A stretch of 40,544 bases of DNA from Gammaproteobacteria bacterium (GTDB lineage Bacteria > Pseudomonadota > Gammaproteobacteria > Pseudomonadales > Halieaceae), in the NCBI GenBank assembly GCA_030433415.1, contig JAUIMF010000026.1:1-40544 (forward strand), given 5' to 3'. This document shows, one piece after another, positions 28,332 to 36,343 of this stretch; within the stretch, counting starts at the first letter, position 1; each line of letters starts with the position of its first letter. Below the pieces are notes generated by a model. That model saw only the letters and a list, made by a program, of their open reading frames with translations, made no database searches and was not told where the DNA came from. Position numbers and translations under genes: made by a program.

Positions 28332-30020
28332 TCAGCCGCTTTTGGGCGCCGCCTTGCGACGGGGCGACTTGCGCGCTGTAGTCGTTGCTGCCTTCTTAGG
28401 CGCGGCTTTTTTGGTTGCAGTTTTCTTGGGCGCGGCTTTTTTGGGCGCGGCTTTTCTGGCAGTGAGCTTCTTCGGTGCGGTCTTCGCTGCCGAGGACTTC
28501 TTCGCCGCAGCCTTTTTCACCACGGCTTTTTTGGTTGCTGCCTTCTTACGCGGTGTGGTTTTTCGTCGCGGCGCAGCTTTTTTAGCTCGCGGCGCTTTTT
28601 TGGCGTCGCCACCGTCGACCAAGGCCAGCAGTTCCGCCGCCGAGGCGTCGAGGCAATCCATAAAGAAGTCGATGTCCGGAAGAATCTCGCGGGTCGAGAT
28701 CACGTTAAAGCTCATCTGGCCGTCGTAGCTGGGCGTGCCGATGAACAAACCCATCCCATCCCCCAGCGGAGCCAGGCCACAGCTGCGCACCATGCGCGCG
28801 CCGTTCATATACATGGGCACCTGGGGTCCCGGTACATTCGAGATAAACAGGTTACATAGGCGTGCCGCCGCGCCGCTGCGAATAATCAGACGGCTAGCCA
28901 GCACCTGCGTGGCCGCAGGCACGTGCTTGGTGATGTCGGTCATCAACCGCGCCGACAGACCGGAACGCGCCTCTTTACTGGCCTGAGTAGCGGCATTGAT
29001 GCGTTTCAGCCGCTTCAGGGGATCGGACTCATTGGTATAGATCGGCGCAGTCATGGCGCTGATATTGTTGCCCGCCGCATCGCCGCCCTTGGGTCGGGCA
29101 TTGATGGGCACCCAGGCCACCAGGGAATCCTCGGGCAGTTCGTTGTGATGCTGCAGATAGCGCCGCAGGGCACCGGAGCACACGGCAAGCACCGCGTCGT
29201 TCACCGTCGCCCCGGGGTGCAGGGTGCGAATCGCCTTCAGGTCATCCAGCGGCATAAACCGCACGTCGACCATTTTGTGCGGCGACAGGTCGACGTTAAA
29301 GCGCGTTGGCGGTACGGGGGATTTCTTCTCTCCTTCACGGCGCGCCACGGACTCCTGCGCGGCCTCGACCAGGCTCGGGGCGGCCTTGAGTACGGTCTGG
29401 GCAATGCGCAGCGGCGAACGCAGGTTATTGCGCAGCGCCCGCGAGACGAGCGCCGGCATGGGCGGAATCTCGCCACCCTCCATGTTCGGCTCCTCCAGCG
29501 GCACCATGGGCGTGCCGTGGGGATCGCTGTCGGCAATCGACGCGAAGAATTTCATCATCGAGGCCCCATCTACCGCCGCATGGTGCACCTTGATCACCAC
29601 GGCATAGCATCCCGAGGGCAGGCCCTCGATGTTGTCGAGACCTTCGATCACAAAGATTTCCCACGGCGGCCGGTTCATATCCAGAGGACGGCTGTGGTAG
29701 CGCGCCAGATGGATGCAGAACTGGCGCCAGTCGCCGGGTGCCGGCAGGCGCCCATGCTGCATGTGGTACTCCAGGTCGAAGTACTCGTCCTCTACCCAGT
29801 ACGGATAGTCGATCTCGAGGGGCAGGCGCAGCAGCCGGCGAAAGAACAAGGGGTTGTAGGCCAGGCGCTCACGAAAATGGGCGATGATGTCCTTGTAACG
29901 TACCGGGCCACCACCGGGCACCGTCGACGGATCATAGATCGAGACGCTCGTGACGTGCGTGAGATTGTGTTCGGTCTCTGCGTAGAGAAACTGGGCGTCC
30001 TGGGGACTTAGCTGGTGCAT
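28332..30020 (-). CDS. Wax ester synthase/diacylglycerol acyltransferase with histone-like tail
   Basis: 562-residue bifunctional acyltransferase that makes triacylglycerol or wax esters from acyl-CoA and diacylglycerol or fatty alcohol at the inner face of the membrane, producing storage droplets. It starts MHQLSPQDAQFLYAETEHN, the WS/DGAT N terminus; the catalytic HHxxxDG is HHAAVDG at 146-152. NISAMTAPIYTNE and SNVPGPQVPMYMNGARM are conserved later motifs. ATG 30020 follows AAGGA eight bases back. Beyond the usual end (about residue 471) comes a tail of about 91 residues made almost only of Lys, Ala, Pro, Arg and Thr in AAPKK-like repeats, resembling histone H1 or the PhaF/AlgP tails. 34 bases after plsB. 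Confidence 0.93.
   Translation of the reverse strand: MHQLSPQDAQFLYAETEHNLTHVTSVSIYDPSTVPGGGPVRYKDIIAHFRERLAYNPLFFRRLLRLPLEIDYPYWVEDEYFDLEYHMQHGRLPAPGDWRQFCIHLARYHSRPLDMNRPPWEIFVIEGLDNIEGLPSGCYAVVIKVHHAAVDGASMMKFFASIADSDPHGTPMVPLEEPNMEGGEIPPMPALVSRALRNNLRSPLRIAQTVLKAAPSLVEAAQESVARREGEKKSPVPPTRFNVDLSPHKMVDVRFMPLDDLKAIRTLHPGATVNDAVLAVCSGALRRYLQHHNELPEDSLVAWVPINARPKGGDAAGNNISAMTAPIYTNESDPLKRLKRINAATQASKEARSGLSARLMTDITKHVPAATQVLASRLIIRSGAAARLCNLFISNVPGPQVPMYMNGARMVRSCGLAPLGDGMGLFIGTPSYDGQMSFNVISTREILPDIDFFMDCLDASAAELLALVDGGDAKKAPRAKKAAPRRKTTPRKKAATKKAVVKKAAAKKSSAAKTAPKKLTARKAAPKKAAPKKTATKKAAPKKAATTTARKSPRRKAAPKSG
28335..28607 (-). repeat. Low-complexity Lys/Ala/Pro repeat tail coding segment
   Basis: Codes for the last 91 residues of the WS/DGAT protein. 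Units of the form KKAAP, KKAAT and KKTAT recur with no fixed period. At DNA level GGCGCGGCTTTT recurs near 28399, 28429 and 28444 on the plus strand, so the segment is prone to slippage and may vary in length between strains. Confidence 0.85.
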
Positions 30021-30054
30021 AAAACGTTCCTTGCGGTGACCTGCCCGTGGGCGT

Positions 30055-32367
30055 TCAGGGTAATGCGGCGGCGCGTACACGCTCCAGGCGGCGCTGCAGC
30101 TGGCGGAAGGCCTGCGCCATCTGCAGGCGTTGCTCGCCCAGCGCCTCACGCTCAGCGGCAGCGTCTGGCACTGCGACCAGGCCCAGATTATCCATCAACC
30201 GGTACCCGTTGCCGAACAGCAACTTGCCGATGGATGCCTCGGAGCTGATGCGGCGTTGCAAATAGGCCTGACGACCATAGGCCAGGCACTGCTGCACAAA
30301 ATCCTTTTCTTCGATGGGCTCATCGCCGGTCTGGCGCGCAAGCACATCGGCGACCACGCGATAGGCCTCAATAAAGGGCAGCAACACGCCATGGGCCATG
30401 CGCGGCTGCAGGCCATCAAAGAGCTCCTGGGCCGCACCGGGTGAATCCAGGTCCGATTCCCAGGTCGGCCGATAGCGAGACAGCTCGGCACTCACATCGC
30501 GGCGAAACTCATCCCGCGGCGCATAGAAAAACTCGAACTTGAAGTAGTCGCGCAGGCGCTCCGCCTCACCCCAGAACGCATCGACACCTGTGACCTTCTG
30601 CTGCTCCATGTGCAACAGCGCCAGCTCGGCGATGGCCTTGTTCAGGAAAAAGTGGATCACCGTGTTGCGGTAGTAGCTGGCCACACCGTGCTGCTCCGCC
30701 GCGATGGTATAGACGCGCTCCGGGCCATCGTCGTAGCGCGTGAGCAGCCCGCTGTCGATCATCTTCTGGGTGAGGCTTTCGATCTGCTCCTGATCCTGTT
30801 CGTCGATGTTTTTTGTGAGCGTAATGCCGCGGTCATGGGCCCAGTCCCGCAGGGCGTTGACCTCAACGCGCAGCTCATCGGCGGTCAGTGCCCGTGGCGC
30901 GGCGCCGAGCAACACCATGCACAGCAGCGACGGCAGCGTGATCGGGGTAACGCGGTTCACTTCGACACCCACGGCAAAGGCTACGCGCTGAATCTCGCGG
31001 GGATCCTCTGGTGACGGCGTTTTTTCGAGGACCACGGGTTCGCCAAAATCGAAATAGATCTTGCCCATGGGCTGACGCAGACCACGCAGGTAGCCAATGA
31101 ACCAGCTGAGACTTTCGGGTCGCTTGGTGGCTCCCGCCTCTTCGACGGCGTAATCCTTTACATCGCCGATCATGTCGTAGCTGATCGAGATGGGGATGAT
31201 GTGCAGGTTCTCTGCGCCCGTGGCGTGGGCCGAATCCATCACGTACTTGAGCAGACCGTAGCGCGGCGGCATGAGCTTGCCCACGCGCGAGCGGGTGCCT
31301 TCGAAGGCCCAGGACAGCGGAAAGCGCTTCTCCATGAGATAGCCGATGTACTGGCGCAGCACGGTTTTATAAAGCGGGTCATTCTGAAAGCTGCGGCGGA
31401 TGAAAATCGCGCCGGCATGGCGAGCGATGAATCCCAGCCCGGCAAACGCCATGTTCACCCCGCCAAGAATATGCGGCGCCGGAAAATCGTTGTCAGCGCA
31501 CACGGAATTCACGGCAAAGCCATCGACGTGGGTCTTGTGCGTCCACAACAGGGCCGTGGGGTATTCCCGCGATATCTGGCGCACGCGTTCCAGGCCCTTC
31601 TGGTCGATCACCACTTCGCCGTCATAGCCCAGGTTGATAATCCAGTGGTTGAGTTGAGCCATCACGTCCAGCCAGAAGGGCTGCGGACGAGAGATCAGCT
31701 CCCGCATTATGGTTTCGGATTCGGCGAGCAGGTCATCCATGGGACGACCGGTCTCCTGGGACACCTCTTCGAGAGCCTGGCGGAATTTGAAGCTCGCCAG
31801 CAGGTTGGTCGCCACGCGTCGGGGTACCTTGTAGCGGCTACCCTGGAGGCGCCGCTCGGCCACATCCAGAGCCAGGCCCGCCTGACCGGCGATAAAGGCC
31901 GCGAGAGCGTCGGTGGTGACCGTATCACCCCGTCGCTGACGAAAACGCGCTTCAAGATCTGCCAGGGTCGCCGGCTCGCCGGCAACGCACACCACCCGCT
32001 CCGGATGCTGGCGCAGAATGCGCCGGGCCCGGGACGGCTTGGGTCGGCGCGGATTGCCAAACAGCAGGTCCCGCGCTCGGGGTCGGGTGTTCTTCTCCTG
32101 CAAGGAGGTACGCCACACCACACGCAGGGGCAGCACCGCCGTGTCGCTGGGTAAATCGAGCAGCGGCTGAAGCTTTTCAGCGGGCGGGTTTTCGGGGTCT
32201 CTTACGATGGGCAGCACACATTCGTGAATCTCGGATTCAATGGCGTGCTCATGCAGCGCAGCGCGCAGATAGCGCTCTAACTCCTGCTGTTCCACACTGT
32301 GCGCGACATCGAGTATGACGATGACTTTGTGACTGGCCTTAATGCGTTGCCAGGGCTGTGTTGTCAT
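30055..32367 (-). CDS. plsB: Glycerol-3-phosphate 1-O-acyltransferase
   Basis: 770-residue membrane-associated enzyme that transfers an acyl chain from acyl-CoA/acyl-ACP to sn-glycerol-3-phosphate, the first step of phospholipid and triacylglycerol synthesis. The acyltransferase motif HX4D is His277-Asp282 in THKTHVDGF; AGAIFIRRSF is motif II, FEGTRSR motif III and IPISISYD motif IV. The long N-terminal region with CVLPIVRDPENPPAEK-like sequence and the C-terminal helical region are as in E. coli PlsB (807). It heads a probable three-gene set with WS/DGAT and a secreted protein, which would feed acyl flux into storage lipid. AGGG precedes ATG 32367. Confidence 0.95.
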   Translation of the reverse strand: MTTQPWQRIKASHKVIVILDVAHSVEQQELERYLRAALHEHAIESEIHECVLPIVRDPENPPAEKLQPLLDLPSDTAVLPLRVVWRTSLQEKNTRPRARDLLFGNPRRPKPSRARRILRQHPERVVCVAGEPATLADLEARFRQRRGDTVTTDALAAFIAGQAGLALDVAERRLQGSRYKVPRRVATNLLASFKFRQALEEVSQETGRPMDDLLAESETIMRELISRPQPFWLDVMAQLNHWIINLGYDGEVVIDQKGLERVRQISREYPTALLWTHKTHVDGFAVNSVCADNDFPAPHILGGVNMAFAGLGFIARHAGAIFIRRSFQNDPLYKTVLRQYIGYLMEKRFPLSWAFEGTRSRVGKLMPPRYGLLKYVMDSAHATGAENLHIIPISISYDMIGDVKDYAVEEAGATKRPESLSWFIGYLRGLRQPMGKIYFDFGEPVVLEKTPSPEDPREIQRVAFAVGVEVNRVTPITLPSLLCMVLLGAAPRALTADELRVEVNALRDWAHDRGITLTKNIDEQDQEQIESLTQKMIDSGLLTRYDDGPERVYTIAAEQHGVASYYRNTVIHFFLNKAIAELALLHMEQQKVTGVDAFWGEAERLRDYFKFEFFYAPRDEFRRDVSAELSRYRPTWESDLDSPGAAQELFDGLQPRMAHGVLLPFIEAYRVVADVLARQTGDEPIEEKDFVQQCLAYGRQAYLQRRISSEASIGKLLFGNGYRLMDNLGLVAVPDAAAEREALGEQRLQMAQAFRQLQRRLERVRAAALP

Positions 32368-32516
32368 TGTTAGGCCCTAGACGGCGTAGCTGATCGCCGC
32401 CGGTGAAGTCGCTGAAAACCGCTACATCAAGGGGATCATAACAGCCCTAAAGGTCCTTTGTGTCCTCGTCCTTGGTCGCAGGCCAAAATTAACAATGCGT
32501 TACCATTACTGACATT

Positions 32517-33041
32517 GTGAACACAAACTCCCGCGAACATCGGCGCATGGGCACGGCCATGCACATCCTCTTCTGGATTGCGTTGCTGGCGCTGTTGTCG
32601 GTGTACTTCAGTGATCTGCTGGAGCGCCAGCGCAATCCCAACCGCGACGTCACCTCACAGGTGACGGACTCAGGAGTGCGCGAAGTCCAGCTTAAGCGCA
32701 ACCGCCAGGGGCACTACGTGACCGCCGGCACCATCAACGGTGAAGCCGTGGTATTCCTTCTGGACACCGGCGCCACGGGCGTGGCGATCCCCGCAGCGAT
32801 TGCCGAACGTTTGTCACTGCCCCGCGGGCGCAGCTTTATCACCAACACGGCGAATGGCCGCAGCAAGAGCTACCAGACTCGCCTGGCGGAGGTGGGTATT
32901 GGTGATATTCGCCTGCACAACGTGGAGGCGGCGATTGCCCCGGGACTGGAGATGCGCGAAGTCCTGCTCGGCATGAGCTTTCTCAAGCATATTGAGTTCA
33001 CACAGCGCGGCAACGTGCTGACGCTGCGCCAGTATCCCTGA
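32517..33041 (+). CDS. Membrane-anchored retroviral-type aspartic protease
   Basis: 174-residue protein of the clan AA aspartic protease family seen in proteobacteria. A single transmembrane helix (about 16-31, ILFWIALLALLSVYF) leaves the protease domain in the periplasm. The catalytic triad motif is Asp83-Thr84-Gly85 in FLLDTGATGVAIP, followed by the flap-like ITNTANGRSKSYQTRLAEVGIG and the closing LLGMSFLKHIEF. As in retroviral enzymes the active form would be a dimer. The start is GTG 32517; ATG at residue 11 or 15 is possible and would keep the helix. Substrate unknown. Divergent from plsB. Confidence 0.88.
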   Translation: MNTNSREHRRMGTAMHILFWIALLALLSVYFSDLLERQRNPNRDVTSQVTDSGVREVQLKRNRQGHYVTAGTINGEAVVFLLDTGATGVAIPAAIAERLSLPRGRSFITNTANGRSKSYQTRLAEVGIGDIRLHNVEAAIAPGLEMREVLLGMSFLKHIEFTQRGNVLTLRQYP

Positions 33042-33082
33042 GTCCTCGCCGCCGGTGCTCCGGCACAGAACGCTACCGAGTG

Positions 33083-33403
33083 TCAGTGCTCCCAGAACGG
33101 GAGCGTCTCGCTCGCCGGGCCCAGGGGAATTTGCAGGCTATTGTCACAGGGCGGCGAAGCGTTTCCGACCATCTCGTCGTAAGCGCTGCGCTGCTCCAGT
33201 ACACGCTCTGTTGCCTTCAGACTCGCCAAAGCCTTTTTCATGTCCAGCAGATTGCGCGTTTTAAGCGGACGCCCCTCACGATCGCAAATCAGCCAGCGGC
33301 GCCCCTCGGCTTCAGCGTGGGCGATGTACAGACTGAGATCCACGGATTCAATCACCACGCGATCCAGCGCTTGTTGGGCCAGTTCAGCGACGGTTTTCTT
33401 CAT
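33083..33403 (-). CDS. DUF6482-family protein
   Basis: 106-residue cytoplasmic protein that appears to belong to DUF6482, a small family of marine gammaproteobacteria without known role. The sequence shows a helix (VAELAQQALDRVVIES), strands SLYIAHAEAEGRRWLICDREGRPL resembling a small beta-sheet, then a long helix LLDMKKALASLKATERVLEQRSAYDEM. ATG 33403 follows AGAGGG. It converges on the aspartic protease gene (41 bases apart) and stands alone on its strand. Confidence 0.7.
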   Translation of the reverse strand: MKKTVAELAQQALDRVVIESVDLSLYIAHAEAEGRRWLICDREGRPLKTRNLLDMKKALASLKATERVLEQRSAYDEMVGNASPPCDNSLQIPLGPASETLPFWEH

Positions 33404-33729
33404 GTGAGGGACCCTCTGTTTTCTGCTGCCTTCTCACCACCTGACCCGAGGTGGCGCCTACCTGTCGCCGTACGCGACAGTCAATCGAGGCTGCGTGCTC
33501 ACACTAACCGCAATGAAGACAAAATCGGATTATAGTCAGCCCCTGAACAGGGGCAGAACCTGGACAGATCAGCGCGATGCGGGAGTTCTGGTACAGGCTT
33601 GCAGTTCGGCAGACCAAGGCGGAAATCGGGATCACGCCGTGCCCGTGAAGCCTGCCGCATGCCTTATGTCGCGCGAGGTATGTCGTATGTCGCATGAAGC
33701 ACTGTGCATAAACTGGAGCGCCTACATCG
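33404..33729. other. 326-bp gene-free stretch before cho
   Basis: I see no credible gene on either strand. It contains TATAGT (33530-33535), a possible -10, directly followed by the inverted repeat CCCCTG-AA-CAGGGG (33540-33553), which has the form of an operator. Near 33666-33694 ATGTCG occurs three times. No CTGT-N8-ACAG LexA box was found, although cho is LexA-controlled in E. coli. Confidence 0.4.
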
Positions 33730-34653
33730 ATGCCACCCGACAAATTCACAGCAAATAAGGCCCAACTCATCTACCACTGTGGCGACGAAACCCTGCCCGC
33801 AGCGCCACGTTGCCCCGGGGTCTACCGGTTCTACAGTGACGATGATGTACTGCTTTACATCGGCAAGAGCGTCGACATCGGCACACGCCTGAACAGCCAC
33901 CTGGCCGAAGCCCGGGAGCCCGGCCGCCACCAGCGCATGATGAGCAACCTGCACCGCGTCGAGTGCGAACTCACCGCCGGAGATATCGGTGCCCAGCTGC
34001 TCGAAAACGCGGCGATCAAGGCCGAGAATCCGCTGTACAACCGGCGTCAGCGGCGCGTCCGTAAACTGTGGACCCAGCGCCTCATCGAGGACGTCGAGGG
34101 TTTTCTGCAGATTGCACCGAGTGATTTCTGTCCGGGCGGTGAACGCCACGAAGCTGTGTACGGGCTGTTTCGCTCGCAGCGTCACCTGCAGGAGAGTGTG
34201 CGAAGCCTCGCCCGGGACCAGGGCCTGTGCCTACGAATGCTGGGACAGGAAAAAGGCCAGGGACCGTGTTTTCAGCAGCAGATCGGCCGCTGCCAGGGCG
34301 CCTGCGCCGGTGAAGAATCCGCCGATGAGCACAATGCCCGCCTGCTGGCCGCGCTCGAGCGCCAGCGCATCGCGGCGTGGCCGTTCGCCGGGGCGATCAT
34401 TCTCGAAGAAGAACGCGAAGGTGAGTCTCATCCCCTGCAGCCGCGGCGCCAGTACCACGTGCTGCACCACTGGTCCTATCTGGGCACCTTCGCCCGGCGT
34501 GATCAAGCACGCCGCGCTGCCCGCTGCCAGACCCTTGAATTCGACCGGGACGGTTACCGCATCGCCTACCGTGCTTTACGCGGCCGCAACTGCCGTCTGC
34601 TGGATGCGGAGCACGGAGATGTTTTAGCGAGCCCCTTCGTAACGGCCGCGTAG
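33730..34653 (+). CDS. cho: UvrC-homologous excinuclease Cho
   Basis: 307-residue nuclease that makes the 3' incision in nucleotide excision repair after UvrAB damage recognition, an alternative to UvrC. The GIY-YIG domain is at about residues 25-105: CPGVYRFYSDDDVLLYIGKS, with the conserved Arg in DIGTRLNSH and Glu in LLENAAIKAENPLYN. The C-terminal part corresponds to the UvrC central region and has a cysteine-bearing CFQQQIGRCQGACAG segment as in UvrC. There is no UvrB-binding, endonuclease V-like or HhH domain, hence Cho rather than UvrC. Size fits E. coli Cho (about 295). It ends seven bases from convergent tdk. Confidence 0.92.
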   Translation: MPPDKFTANKAQLIYHCGDETLPAAPRCPGVYRFYSDDDVLLYIGKSVDIGTRLNSHLAEAREPGRHQRMMSNLHRVECELTAGDIGAQLLENAAIKAENPLYNRRQRRVRKLWTQRLIEDVEGFLQIAPSDFCPGGERHEAVYGLFRSQRHLQESVRSLARDQGLCLRMLGQEKGQGPCFQQQIGRCQGACAGEESADEHNARLLAALERQRIAAWPFAGAIILEEEREGESHPLQPRRQYHVLHHWSYLGTFARRDQARRAARCQTLEFDRDGYRIAYRALRGRNCRLLDAEHGDVLASPFVTAA

Positions 34654-34660
34654 CGACTCC

Positions 34661-35254
34661 CTAAGGGTCCCGGAACAGGTCCCCCTTACCCGCCGCCGTG
34701 TGATCCCGATAGCAGGGCCCGCAAACCGGACGGTAGCGTTCGTCGGCACCGAGCTCTATCTGCGGGCCGTCCACCACGGCGCCCCCATCAGAGATACGCA
34801 GGTTGAATACCGCTTTGCGGTTGCAGAAATGGCAGACCGTTTTGATCTCTTCGATCGCGTCGGCCACCTCCAGCAGGCGCGCTGACCCGACAAAAGCGCG
34901 GGTCTGAAAATCCGTGCGCAGGCCATAGCAGATCACGGGAATGTCCAGATCCCAGGTGACTTCACGCAGCTGGTCCACCACCGCCGCCGACAGAAACTGG
35001 GCCTCATCCACCAGGATGCAGGCCGCACCGGCGAGTTCGCGCTGGTTCAGTATCGACTCGTCGTCTACGAGAATGTCGGCATCGCGGCGAATCCCCACAC
35101 GACTGGCTACGGCCTGAGCACCGAAGCGCTCGTCCAGACGCGGACGAATCACGACGATGCGCTCACCTTTCTGTTCGTAGTTGTGGGCGACGGCGAGCAG
35201 GTTCAGGCTTTTGCCACTGCTCATCGTGCCGTGCCGAAAATAGAGTTTTGCCAT
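34661..35254 (-). CDS. tdk: Thymidine kinase
   Basis: 197-residue type II thymidine kinase that phosphorylates thymidine to dTMP in the salvage pathway. P-loop GTMSSGKS lies at residues 9-16, Walker B-like VDEAQFL follows, and the lasso/zinc site is made of CHFCNRKA and VCGPCYRDH, giving four cysteines. The usual start MAKLYFRHGTMSSGKS fixes ATG 35254; the frame extends 21 codons further without homology. Same strand as the upstream sugar transferase (52 bases), but no functional link is apparent. Confidence 0.96.
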   Translation of the reverse strand: MAKLYFRHGTMSSGKSLNLLAVAHNYEQKGERIVVIRPRLDERFGAQAVASRVGIRRDADILVDDESILNQRELAGAACILVDEAQFLSAAVVDQLREVTWDLDIPVICYGLRTDFQTRAFVGSARLLEVADAIEEIKTVCHFCNRKAVFNLRISDGGAVVDGPQIELGADERYRPVCGPCYRDHTAAGKGDLFRDP

Positions 35255-35306
35255 GGGAGGCCCCGACCCGTGAAGCCCGGAGCATACCCGAAGCGCCACG
35301 CAAAGC

Positions 35307-36005
35307 TCAGTAGGCACCCCGGGCGAACAACACCGCTGGTATGGTTTTAAGAAGAATCAAAATGTCCAGAGAAAGTGAGCGCTTACTTATGTACTCGAGA
35401 TCCAACTCAACCTGCTGCTCAAAGGGGATATCGCTGCGCCCACTCACCTGCCAGATGCAGGTGATGCCGGGTTTAACAGACAGGCGTTTGCGCTGCACGG
35501 CACCGTAGACGGCCACCTCGGCAGGCACCGGAGGCCGGGGCCCTACGAGGGCCATATCACCGGTAAACACATTCCACAGCTGTGGCAGTTCGTCGATGGA
35601 GGCCTTGCGGATAAAACGCCCGATGCGGGTGATGCGCGGATCGCGTCGCATCTTGAAGGTGGTGCCGCCCTGCATCTCGTTGTCTTTGAGCAGTGCATTC
35701 TTGCGTGCTTCGGCATCGAGATACATGGAGCGGAACTTCCAGCACTTGAACGGGCGACCACGCCGCCCGATGCGCACTTGAGAAAAAAGCACGGGTCCTG
35801 GCGAATCGAGGCGAATCAGCAGCGCCACGATTGCGAACAGGGGGAAGAGCAGAACCAGGCCCGTGCAGGAAGCCAACAGATCAATGGTGCGGGTAGCCAT
35901 GGGGTAGAGACCCTGGCGCGCGTCATCCAGCCAGCCGGTGTAGCTTTTGGCGAGCGGGCTGGCACCGTCGGTGACCGCGTCTGTCTGCCAGGAAAGGGCG
36001 TACAT
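35307..36005 (-). CDS. Exopolysaccharide priming sugar transferase
   Basis: 232-residue polyprenyl-phosphate sugar-1-phosphate transferase that starts a surface glycan by loading the first sugar on undecaprenyl phosphate. One N-terminal hydrophobic segment (about 38-66, re-entrant helix) precedes the catalytic core: SPGPVLFSQVRIGRRGRPF, WKFRSM, RKASIDELPQLWNVFTGDMALVGPRPP, and KPGITCIWQVSGRSDIPF. It is the short form that lacks the four-helix WbaP N-terminal half. ATG 36005 follows GGAG with eight bases; GTG 36014 is an alternative. It faces away from the glycosyltransferase genes and shares an AT-rich intergenic region with them. Confidence 0.92.
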   Translation of the reverse strand: MYALSWQTDAVTDGASPLAKSYTGWLDDARQGLYPMATRTIDLLASCTGLVLLFPLFAIVALLIRLDSPGPVLFSQVRIGRRGRPFKCWKFRSMYLDAEARKNALLKDNEMQGGTTFKMRRDPRITRIGRFIRKASIDELPQLWNVFTGDMALVGPRPPVPAEVAVYGAVQRKRLSVKPGITCIWQVSGRSDIPFEQQVELDLEYISKRSLSLDILILLKTIPAVLFARGAY

Positions 36006-36343
36006 GAAAAACACTCCAGATATACGTTAATACACCGTGTTTTTTTGCAACGGGTGTGCCAGATTGTCCTGACAATTCGCAATCTATTGAATTAATTGAT
36101 TTTTTATTTTCTTTTGGGATGTTTTCGCGGCTCGACGTATGAGCGGATAGACCCAATAGGCATTGCAATATGCAATTCATTTTGTCTTTTGTTCGCATAA
36201 TGCAACAAAGGCCGGCCTGGGGCGAGCGGGAGAAAAACACCTAACCTGCTGATATACAACAACTTTATTCAACTCTCGGTGCCATGGCACGCAGCCTGCA
36301 ACATCGCCGGCGTATTGCACGCAATCAGGACCCGAAACGCATC
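36006..36343. other. AT-rich divergent control region of the polysaccharide locus
   Basis: 338 bases between divergent genes, locally far more AT-rich than the window average, especially 36077-36120. It holds the exact inverted repeat ATTGTC-CT-GACAAT at 36063-36076, of operator form. No gene seen; if the downstream gene starts at 36284 the region is 60 bases shorter. Promoters for both directions are expected here, but I cannot name their elements with confidence. Confidence 0.45.
36063..36076. promoter_or_regulatory. Perfect inverted repeat, possible operator
   Basis: Six-base arms ATTGTC and GACAAT around CT, about 58 bases upstream of the priming sugar transferase start, in the divergent region. 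The regulator is unknown. Confidence 0.3.

Noticed and set aside
28335..28607. The Lys/Ala-rich tail as a frameshift artefact of the WS/DGAT gene
   Set aside because: The frame is continuous with the catalytic domain, the composition is of a known tail type, and the next gene's ribosome site follows its stop directly.
28923..30011. 362-codon plus-strand open frame opposite the WS/DGAT gene
   Set aside because: Antisense shadow with no motif or ribosome site.
31201..32154. 317-codon plus-strand open frame opposite plsB
   Set aside because: Antisense shadow of a clear enzyme gene.
33540..33553. CCCCTG-AA-CAGGGG as a LexA box for cho
   Set aside because: Spacing between CTG and CAG is far shorter than the CTGT-N8-ACAG of gammaproteobacterial LexA.
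33666..33694. Three ATGTCG repeats as a regulatory iteron
   Set aside because: Only six bases, irregular spacing, three copies; chance is a sufficient explanation.
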